Origin: Megachile rotundata
Taxonomy: Eukaryota > Arthropoda > Insecta > Hymenoptera > Megachilidae
Direction: 5' to 3'
NCBI RefSeq assembly: GCF_050947335.1
Contig: NW_027473316.1
Coordinates: 5,394,001 to 5,458,000 of the forward strand
Length of the DNA: 64,000 bases
Shown: in pieces, positions 54,073 through 64,000 of the stretch
Layout of the letters: each line of letters starts with the position of its first letter
How positions within the stretch are numbered: position 1 is the first letter of the stretch
Translations under genes and position numbers: made by a program
Notes under the pieces: model-generated
Databases searched by the model: none
The model's input: the letters and a program-made list of their open reading frames with translations, nothing else
Told to the model about the DNA's origin: nothing

Positions 54073-57000
54073 ATTTTCGAACGATTCAGCCTCTAATTCG
54101 CACATATCCGCTGTAATTCGACTCTGTACTATCTAGTCATGTTAAGTTATCGTAACTGAGCACAATTCAACACCACAATGAACAATTTTGCTCGTTTTGA
54201 ACGAATTATGCTCATTTTCGCACGATTCAGCCTCTAATTCGCACATATCCGCTGTAATTCGACTCTGTACTATCTAGTCATGTTAAGTTATCGTAACTGA
54301 GCGCAATTCAACACCACACTGAACAATTTTGCTCGTTTTGAACGAATTATACTCATTTTCGCACGATTCAGCCTCTAATTCGCACATATCCGCTGTAATT
54401 CGACTCTGTACTATCTAGTCATGTTAAGTTATCGTAACTGAGCACAATTCAACACCACACCGAACAATTTTGCTCGTTTTGCACGAATTATGCTCATTTT
54501 CGCACGATTCAGCCTCCAATTCGCACATATCCGCTGCAATTCGACTCTGTACGATCTAGTTATGTTAAGTTATCCTGTCTGAGCACAATTCAACACCACA
54601 ATGAACAATTTTGCTCGTTTTGCACGAATTTTGCTCGTTTTGAACGAATTTTGCTCATTTTCGAACGATTCAGCCTCTAATTCGCACATATCCGCTGTAA
54701 TTCGACTCTGTACTATCTAGTTATGTTAAGTTATACTATCTGAGCACAATTCAACACCACAATGAACAATTTTGCTCGTTTTGCACGATTTATGCTCATT
54801 TTCGCACGATTCAGCCTCTAATTCGCACATATCCGCTGTGATTCGACTCTGTCCCATCTAGTTATGTTAAGTTATCCTATCTGAGCACAATTCGACACCA
54901 CAATGAACAATTTTGCTCGTTTTGAACGAATTATGCTCATTTTCGCTCGATTCAGCCTCTAATTCGCACATATCCGCTGTAATTCGACTCTGTACTATCT
55001 AGTTATGTTAAGTTATCCTATCTGAGCACAATTCAACACCACAATGAACAATTTTGCTCGTTTTGCACGAATTATGCTCATTTTCGCACGATTCAGCCTC
55101 TAATTCGCACATATCCGCTGTAATTCGACTCTGTACTATCTAGTTATGTTAAGTTATGGTAACTGAGCACAATTCAACACCACAATGAACAATTTTGCTC
55201 GTTTTGAGCGAATTATGCTCATTTTCGCACGATTCAGCCTCTAATTCGCACATATCCGCTGTGATTCGACTCTGTACTATCTAGTTATGTTAAGTTATCC
55301 TACCTGAGCACAATTCAACACCACAATGAACAATTTTGCTCGTTTTGCACGAATTTTGCTCGTTTTGAACGAATTTTGCTCATTTTCGAACGATTCAGCC
55401 TCTAATTCGCACATATCCGCTGTAATTCGACTCTGTACTATGTAGTTATGTTAAGTTATCCTATCTGAGCACAATTCAACACCACCATGAACAATTTTGC
55501 TCGTTTTGCACGAATAATGCTCATTTTCGCACGATTCAGCCTCTAATTCGCACATATCCGCTGTGATTCGACTCTGTACTATCTAGTTATGTTATGTTAT
55601 CCTATCTGAGCACAATTCAACACCACAATGAACAATTTTTCTCGTTTTACACGAATTTTGCTCGTTTTGAACGAATTTTGCTCATTTTCGAACGATTCAG
55701 CCTCTAATTCGCACATATCCGCTGTAATTCGACTCTGTACTATCTAGTCATGTTAAGTTATCGTAACTGAGCACAATTCGACACCACAATGAACAATTTT
55801 GCTCGCAATGAACGAATAATGCTCATTTTCGCACGATTTAGTCTCTAATTCGCACATATCTTCTGTAATTAGACTCTGTACTATCTAGTTATGTTGGGTT
55901 ATGGTAACTGAGCACAATTCAACCCCACAATGAACAATTTTGCTCGTTTTGAACGAATTATGCTCATTTTCGCACGATTCAGCCTCTAATTCGCACATAT
56001 CCGCTGTAATTCGACTCTGTACTATCTAGTCATGTTAAGTTATCGTAACTGAGCACAATTCAACACCACAACGAACAATTTTGCTCGTTTTGAACGAATT
56101 TTGCTCATTTTCGAACGATTCAGCCTCTAATTCGCACATATCCGCTGTAATTCGACTCTGTGCTATCTAGATATGTTAGGTTATCCTATCTGAGCACAAT
56201 TCAACACCACAATGTACAATTTTGCTCGTTTTGCACGAATTATGCTCATTTTCGCACGATTCAGCCTCTAATTCGCACATATCAGCTGTGATTCGACTCT
56301 GTCGCATCTAGTTATGTTAAGTTATCGTAACTGAGCACAATTCGACACCACAATGAACAATTTCGCTCGTAATGAACGAATAATGCACATTTTCGCACGA
56401 TTCAGCCTCTAATTCGAACATATCCGCTGTAATTCGACTCTGTACTATCTAGTTATGTTAAGTGATCCTATCTGAGCACAATTCAACACCACAATGAACA
56501 ATTTTGCTCGTTTTGCACGAATTTTGCTCGTTTTGAGCGAATTTTGCTCATTTTCGAACGATTCAGCCTCTAATTAGCACATATCCGCTGTAATTCGACT
56601 CTGTACTATCTAGTTATGTTAAGTTATCCTATCTGAGCACAATTCAACACCACCATGAACAATTTTGCTCGTTTTGCACGAATAATGCTCATTTTCGCAA
56701 GATTCAGCCTCTAATTCGCACATATCCGCTGTGATTCGACTCTGTACTATCTAGTTATGTTAAGTTATCCTATCTGAGCACAATTCAACACCACAATGAA
56801 CAATTTTTCTCGTTTTGCACGAATTTTGCTCGTTTTGAACGAATTTTGCTCATTTTCGAACGATTCAGCCTCTAATTAGCACATATCCGCTGTAATTCGA
56901 CTCTGTACTATCTAGTTATGTTAAGTTACCACAACTGAGCACAATTCGACACCACAATGAACAATTTTGCTCGTAATGAACGTATTTTGCTCATTTTCGC

Positions 57001-57989
57001 ACGATTCAGCCTCTAATTCCCACATATCCGTTGTGATTCGACTCTGTCCCATCTAGTTATGTTAAGTTATCGAAACTGAGCACAATTCGACACCACAACG
57101 AACAATTTTGCTCGTTTTGCACGAATTATGCTCATTTTCGCACGATTCAGCCTCTAATTCGCACATATCCGCTGTAATTCGACTCTGTACTATCTAGTCA
57201 TGTTAAGTTATCGTAACTGAGCACAATTCAACACCACAATGAACAATTTTGCTCGTTTTGCACGAATTTTGCTCGTTTTGAACGAATTTTGCTCATTTTC
57301 GAACGATTCAGCCTCTAATTCGCACATATCCGCTGTAATTCGACTCTGTGCTATCTAGTTATGTTAAGTTATCCTATCTGAGCACAATTCAACACCACAA
57401 TGTACAATTTTGCTCGTTTTGCACGAATTATGCTCATTTTCGCACGATTCAGCCTCTAATTCGCACATATCAGCTGTGATTCGACTCTGTCGCATCTAGT
57501 TATGTTAAGTTATCGTAACTGAGCACAATTCGACACCACAATGAACAATTTTGCTCGTAATGAACGAATAATGCACATTTTCGCACGATTCAGCCTCTAA
57601 TTCGAACATATCCGCTGTAATTCGACTCTGTACTATCTAGTTATGTTAAGTGATCCTATCTGAGCACAATTCAACACCACAATGAACAATTTTGCTCGTT
57701 TTGCACGAATTTTGCTCGTTTTGAACGAATTTTGCTCATTTTCGAACGATTCAGCCTCTAATTAGCACATATCCGCTGTAATTCGACTCTGTACTATCTA
57801 GTTATGTTAAGTTATCCTATCTGAGCACAATTCGACACCACAATGAACAATTTTGCTCGTTTTGCACGAATTATGCTCATTTTCGCACGATTCAGCCTCT
57901 AATTCGCACATATCGGCTGTAATTCGACTCTGTACTATCTAGTCATGTTAAGTTATCGTAACTGAGCGCAATTCAAAACCACACTGAAC
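54073..57989. repeat. Array 2, zone between copies A and B
   Basis: About 27 monomers related to 35,900-38,900. Shared rare marks are accacaccgaac (36140/54459), gatttagtctctaattcgc (36791/55835), atatcagctgtgattcg with tctgtcgcatc (near 37,830, 56,285 and 57,470), and taattagcacatatcc. The stretch with gtcgcatc, taattcgaacatatcc and aagtgatcctatc occurs twice here (from about 56,160 and 57,345), so it was duplicated again locally. Confidence 0.75.
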
Positions 57990-60900
57990 AATTTTGCTCG
58001 TTTTGAACGAATTATGCTCATTTTCGCACGATTCAGCCTCTAATTCGCACATATCCGCTGTAATTCGACTCTGTACTATCTAGTTATGTTAAGTTATCCT
58101 ATCTGAGCACAATTCAACACCACAATGAACAATTTTGCTCGTTTTGCACGAATTTTGCTCGTTTTGAACGAATTTTGCTCATTTTCGAACGATTCAGCCT
58201 GTAATTCGCACATATCCGCTGTAATTCGACTCTGTACTATCTAGTTATGTTATGTTATTCTATCTGAGCACAATTCAACACCACAATGAACAATTTTGCT
58301 CGTTTTGCACGAATTATGCTCATCTTAGCACGATTCAGCCCCTAATTCGCACATATCTTCAGTAATTCGACTCTGTACTATCTAGTTATGTTAGGTTATG
58401 GTAACTGAGCACAATTCAACACCACAATGAACAATTTTGCTCGTTTTGAACGAATATTGCTCATTTTCCTACGATTCAACCTCTAATTCGCACATATCCG
58501 CTGTAATTCGACTCTGTACTATCTAGTCATGTTAAGTTATCGTAGCTGAGCACAATTCAGCACCACAATGAACAATTTTGCTCGTTTTGCACGAATTATG
58601 CTCATCTTCGCACGATTCAGCCCCTAATTCGCACATATCTTCAGTAATTCGACTCTGTACTATCTAGTCATGTTAAGTTATCGTAACTGAGCACAATTCA
58701 ACACCACAATGAACAATTTTGCTCGTTTTGAACGAATTATGCACATTTTCGCACGATTCAGCCTCTAATTCGCACATATCCGCTGTAATTCGACTCTGTA
58801 CTATCTAGTCATGTTAAGTTACCGTAACTGAGCACAATTCAACAGCACAATGAACAATTTTGCTCGTTTTGAACGAATTATGCTCATTTTCGCACGATTC
58901 AGCCTCTAATTCGCACATATCCGCTGTAATTCGACTCTGTACTATCTAGTTATGTTAAGTTATGGTAACTGAGCACAATTCAACACCACAATGAACAATT
59001 TTGCTCGTTTTGAACGAATTATGCTCATTTTCCTACGATTCAGCCTCTAATTCGCACATATCCGCTGTAATTCGACTCTGTACTATCTAGTCATGTTACG
59101 TTATCGTAACTGAGCACAATTCAACACCACAATGAACAATTTTGCTCGTTTTGAACGGATTATGCTCATTTTCGCACGATTCAGCCTCTAATTCGCACAT
59201 ATCCGCTGTAATTCGACTCTGTACTATCTAGTTATGTTAAGTTATCCTATGTGAGCACCATTCGACACCACAATGAACAATTTTGCTCGTTTTGCAAGAA
59301 TTTTGCTGGTTGTGAACGAATTTTGCTCATTTTCGAACGATTCAGCCACTAATTCGCACATATCCGCTGTAATTCGACTCTGTACTATCTAGTTATGTTA
59401 AGTTAAACTATCTGAGCACAATTCAACACCACAATGAACAATTTTGCTCGTTTGGCACGATTTATGCTCATTCTCGCACGATTCAGTCTCTAATTCGCAC
59501 ATATCCGCTGTGATTCGACTCTGTACCATCTAGTTATGTTAAGTTACCACAACTGAGCACAATTCGACACCACAATGAACAATTTTGCTCGTAATGAACG
59601 TATTTTGCTCATTTTCGCACGATTCCGCCTCTAATTCGCACATATCCGTTGTGATTGGACTTTGTCCCATCTAGTTATGTTATGTTATCGTAACAGAGCA
59701 CAATTCGACACCACAATGAACAATTTTGCTCGTTTTGAACGAATTATGCTCATCTTCGCACGATTCAGCCCCTAATTCGCACATATCTTCAGTAATTCGA
59801 CTCTGTACTATCTAGTTATGTTAGGTTATGGTAACTGAGCACAATTCAACACCACAATGAACAATTTTGCTCGTTTTGAACGAATATTGCTCATTTTCCT
59901 ACGATTCAGCCTCTAATTCGCACATATCCGCTGTAATTCGACTCTGTACTATCTAGTCATGTTAAGTTATCGTAGCTGAGCACAATTCAACACCACAATG
60001 AACAATTTTACTCGTTTTGAACGAATTATGCTCATTTTCGCAAGATTCAGCCTCTAATTCGTACATATCCGCTGTAATTCGACTCTGTACTATCTAGTTA
60101 TGTTAAGTTATCCTATCTGAGCACAATTCAACACCACAATGAACAATTTTGCTCGTTTTGCACGAATTTTGCTCGTTTTGAACGAATTTTGCTCATTTTC
60201 GAACGATTCAGCCTCTAATTCTCACATATCCGCTGTAATTCGACTCTGTACTATCTAGTTATGTTATGTTATTCTATCTGAGCACAATTCAACACCACAA
60301 TGAACAATTTTGCTCGTTTTGCACGAATCTTGCTCGTTTTGAACTAATTTTGCTTATTTTCGAACGATTCAGCCTCTAATTCGCACATATCCGCTGTAAT
60401 TCGACTCTGTACTATCTAGTTATGTTAAGTTATCCTATCTGAGCACAATTCAACACCACAATGAACAATTTTGCACGTTTTGCACGAATTATGCTCATTT
60501 TCGCACGATTCAGCCTCTAATTCGCACATATCCGCTGTGATTCGGCTCTGTCCCATCTAGTTATGTTAAGTTATCGTAACTGAGATCAATTCGACACCAC
60601 AATGAACAATTTTGCTCGTAATGATCGAATAATGCTCATTTTCGCACGATTCAGCCTCTAATTCGCACATATCCGCTGTAATTTGACTCTGTACTATCTA
60701 GTCATGTTAAGTTATCGTAACTGAGCACAATTCAACACCACAATGAACAATTTTGCTCGTTTTGAACGAATTATGCTCATTTTCGCACGATTCAGCCTCT
60801 AATTCGCACATATCCGCTGTAATTCGACTCTGTACTATCTAGTCATGTTAAGTTATCGTAACTGAGCACAATTCAACACCACAATGAACAATTTTGCTCG

Positions 60901-63900
60901 TTTTGCACGAATTATGCTCATTTTCGCACGATTCAGCCTCTAATTCGCACATATCCGCTGTAATTCGACTCTGTACTATCTAGTTATGTTAAGTTATCCT
61001 ATCTAAACACAATTCAACACCACAATGAACAATTTTGCTCGTTTTGCACGAATTTTGCTCGTTTTGAACGAATTTTGCTCATTTTCGAACGATTCAGCCT
61101 GTAATTCGCACATATCCGCTGTAATTCGACTCTGTACTATCTAGTTATGTTATGTTATTCTATCTGAGCACAATTCAACACCACAATGAACAATTTTGCT
61201 CGTTTTGCACGAATTATGCTCATCTTAGCACGATTCAGCCCCTAATTCGCACATATCTTCAGTAATTCGACTCTGTACTATCTAGTTATGTTAGGTTATG
61301 GTAACTGAGCACAATTCAACACCACAATGAACAATTTTGCTCGTTTTGAACGAATATTGCTCATTTTCCTACGATTCAGCCTCTAATTCGCACATATCCG
61401 CTGTAATTCGACTCTGTACTATCTAGTTATGTTAAGTTAAACTATCTGAGCACAATTCAACACCACAATGAACAATTTTGCTCGTTTTGAACGAATTATG
61501 CTCATTTTCGCACGATTCAGCCTCTAATTCGCACATATCCGCTGTAATTCGACTCTGTACTATCTAGTTATGTTAAGTTATGGTAACTGAGCACAATTCA
61601 ACACCACAATGAACAATTTTGCTCGTTTTGAACGAATTATGCTCATTTTCCTACGATTCAGCCTCTAATTCGCACATATCCGCTGTAATTCGACTCTGTA
61701 CTATCTAGTCATGTTACGTTATCGTAACTGAGCACAATTCAACACCGCAATGAACAATTTTGCTCGTTTTGAACGGATTATGCTCATTTTCGCACGATTC
61801 AGCCTCTAATTCGCACATATCCGCTGTAATTCGACTCTGTACTATCTAGTTATGTTAAGTTATCCTATGTGAGCACCATTCGACACCACAATGAACAATT
61901 TTGCTCGTTTTGCAAGAATTTTGCTGGTTGTGAACGAATTTTGCTCATTTTCGAACGATTCAGCCACTAATTCGCACATATCCGCTGTAATTCGACTCTG
62001 TACTATCTAGTTATGTTAAGTTAAACTATCTGAGCACAATTCAACACCACAATGAACAATTTTGCTCGTTTTGCAAGAATTTTGCTGGTTGTGAACGAAT
62101 TTTGCTCATTTTCGAACGATTCAGCCACTAATTCGCACATATCCGCTGTAATTCGACTCTGTACTATCTAGTTATGTTAAGTTAAACTATCTGAGCACAA
62201 TTCAACACCACAATGAACAATTTTGCTCGTTTGGCACGATTTATGCTCATTCTCGCACGATTCAGTCTCTAATTCGCACATATCCGCTGTGATTCGACTC
62301 TGTACCATCTAGTTATGTTAAGTTACCACAACTGAGCACAATTCGACACCACAATGAACAATTTTGCTCGTAATGAACGTATTTTGCTCATTTTCGCACG
62401 ATTCCGCCTCTAATTCGCACATATCCGTTGTGATTGGACTTTGTCCCATCTAGTTATGTTATGTTATCGTAACAGAGCACAATTCGACACCACAATGAAC
62501 AATTTTGCTCGTTTTGAACGAATTATGCTCATCTTCGCACGATTCAGCCCCTAATTCGCACATATCTTCAGTAATTCGACTCTGTACTATCTAGTTATGT
62601 TAGGTTATGGTAACTGAGCACAATTCAACACCACAATGAACAATTTTGCTCGTTTTGAACGAATATTGCTCATTTTCCTACGATTCAGCCTCTAATTCGC
62701 ACATATCCGCTGTAATTCGACTCTGTACTATCTAGTCATGTTAAGTTATCGTAGCTGAGCACAATTCAACACCACAATGAACAATTTTACTCGTTTTGAA
62801 CGAATTATGCTCATTTTCGCACGATTCAGCCTCTAATTCGTACATATCCGCTGTAATTCGACTCTGTACTATCTAGTTATGTTAAGTTATCCTATCTGAG
62901 CACAATTCAACACCACAATGAACAATTTTGCTCGTTTTGCACGAATTTTGCTCGTTTTGAACGAATTTTGCTCATTTTCGAACGATTCAGCCTCTAATTC
63001 TCACATATCCGCTGTAATTCGACTCTGTACTATCTAGTTATGTTATGTTATTCTATCTGAGCACAATTCAACACCACAATGAACAATTTTGCTCGTTTTA
63101 CACGAATTATGCTCATCTTCGCACGATTCAGCCCCTAATTCGCACATATCTTCAGTAATTCGACTCTGTACTATCTAGTTATGTTAAGTTATCCTATCTG
63201 AGCACAATTCAACACTACAATGAACAATTTTGCTCGTTTTGCACGAATCTTGCTCGTTTTGAACTAATTTTGCTTATTTTCGAACGATTCAGCCTCTAAT
63301 TCGCACATATCCGCTGTAATTCGACTCTGTACTATCTAGTTATGTTAAGTTATCCTATCTGAGCACAATTCAACACCACAATGAACAATTTTGCACGTTT
63401 TGCACGAATTATGCTCATTTTCGCACGATTCAGCCTCTAATTCGCACATATCCGCTGTGATTCGGCTCTGTCCCATCTAGTTATGTTAAGTTATCGTAAC
63501 TGAGCACAATTCGACACCACAATGAACAATTTTGCTCGTAATGATCGAATAATGCTCATTTTCGCACGATTCAGCCTCTAATTCGCACATATCCGCTGTA
63601 ATTCGACTCTGTACTATCTAGTCATGTTAAGTTATCGTAACAGAGCACAATTCAACACCACAATGAACAATTTTGCTCGTTTTGAACGAATTATGCTCAT
63701 TTTCGCACGATTCAGCCTCTAATTCGCACATATCCGCTGTAATTCGACTCTGTACTATCTAGTCATGTTAAGTTATCGTAACTGAGCACAATTCAACACC
63801 ACAATGAACAATTTTGCTCGTTTTGCACGAATTATGCTCATTTTCGCACGATTCAGCCTCTAATTCGCACATATCCGCTGTGATTCGACTCTGTACTATC

Positions 63901-64000
63901 TAGTTATGTTAAGTTATCCTATCTGAGCACAATTCAACACCACAATAAACAATTTTTCTCGTTTTGCACGAATTTTGCTCGTTTTGAACGAATTTTGTTC
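57990..64000. repeat. Array 2, long duplicated block, copy B (cut by window end)
   Basis: Counterpart of 48,065-54,072, with the landmarks I checked in the same order and free of the indels that mark 49,741-51,560. Small true differences remain: tatctgagc at about 58,103 against tatctaaac at 48,177, and tatgttatgttatcg at 59,680 against tatgtttatgttatcg at 49,751. The match still holds at base 64,000, so the duplication is longer than seen here. Confidence 0.83.

Larger units (their letters stand above)
24720..64000. repeat. Array 2: 141/161-bp satellite
   Basis: Head-to-tail monomers, all in one orientation, starting by convention at aattcgactctgtactatc. The common form is 141 bp (for example 29471 to 29612). 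A second form is 161 bp (29612 to 29773) and carries an additional ttttgctcgttttgaacgaa. Rare 140-bp copies lack one base (cctctattcgcac near 26715, 44653 and 45659; aattatgtcatttccgc near 42172). Length suggests about 270 monomers. Variant positions include tagttatg/tagtcatg, the stretch before ctgag (atcctat, atcgtaa, atggtaa, attctat, accacaa, aaactat), aattcaac/aattcgac, and gcacgaa/gaacgaa/gtaatgaacg. No reading frame of useful length is present. The array continues beyond the window. Confidence 0.97.

Noticed and set aside
1..64000. CRISPR array
   Set aside because: There are no unique spacers between repeats. Repeats abut directly, and variation is shared among copies.
24720..64000. 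Pol III B-box-like string attcgactctg in each monomer, suggesting a tRNA/SINE origin
   Set aside because: Only the TTCGANTC core agrees with the B box. The leading GG and final C are missing, and no A box is visible at a suitable distance upstream.
24720..64000. Transposon or LTR remnants at the array junction or between HOR blocks
   Set aside because: No terminal inverted repeats, target duplications, coding remnants or A-rich tails. All bases fit one of the two satellites.
1..64000. Bacterial or phage origin of the window
   Set aside because: 64 kb without coding capacity beyond repeat artefacts, and with layered satellite HORs, has no bacterial parallel that I know of.

Overview
This window holds no recognisable gene. 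It consists of two unrelated tandem-repeat (satellite) arrays that touch at about position 24,720 and run off both ends of the window. Arrays of this kind point to eukaryotic heterochromatin (centromeric, pericentromeric, subtelomeric or a knob). I cannot name the organism or the chromosomal site from the sequence, and I do not recognise either repeat as a published family.

Array 1 (1 to about 24,719) is a minisatellite with a 14-bp unit, tgattgtgattgta, about 1,765 units by length. The plus strand is almost free of C (7 T, 4 G, 3 A, 0 C per unit). The array is not uniform. Five kinds of variant-rich module, named here K (495 bp), L (215 bp), O (145 bp), M (61 bp) and N (60 bp), recur at fixed internal length, separated by variable numbers of plain 14-mers. 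Their order gives an irregular higher-order repeat (HOR) with K at 146, 4989, 8740, 12897 and 20717. All long minus-strand reading frames here are by-products: the minus-strand unit lacks stop codons in every frame, and 14 is not a multiple of 3.

Array 2 (about 24,720 to 64,000) is a satellite with a 141-bp monomer and a 161-bp length variant, about 270 monomers by length. The monomer resembles seven degenerate copies of a 20-bp subrepeat (7x20+1), and the 161-bp form has eight (8x20+1). A/T tracts recur about every 10 bp across monomer positions 71-125, and an imperfect dyad lies at 44-79. HORs and nested duplications are visible: a 1,007/846-bp series from 30,492; a 1,027-bp unit at 39,011; two tandem 2,315-bp units from 40,038; and a block of about 6 kb at 48,065 repeated from 57,990 to the window end, itself containing a tandem unit of about 2.6 kb.

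Four points deserve attention: the junction between the arrays, with only TAATT shared; the modular construction of array 1; the 20-bp ancestry and linked variants of the 141/161-bp satellite; and a stretch at about 49,741-51,560 with a dense run of one-base indels that looks like uncorrected sequence rather than biology. I found no transposon, RNA gene, CRISPR array, unique spacer or coding region.
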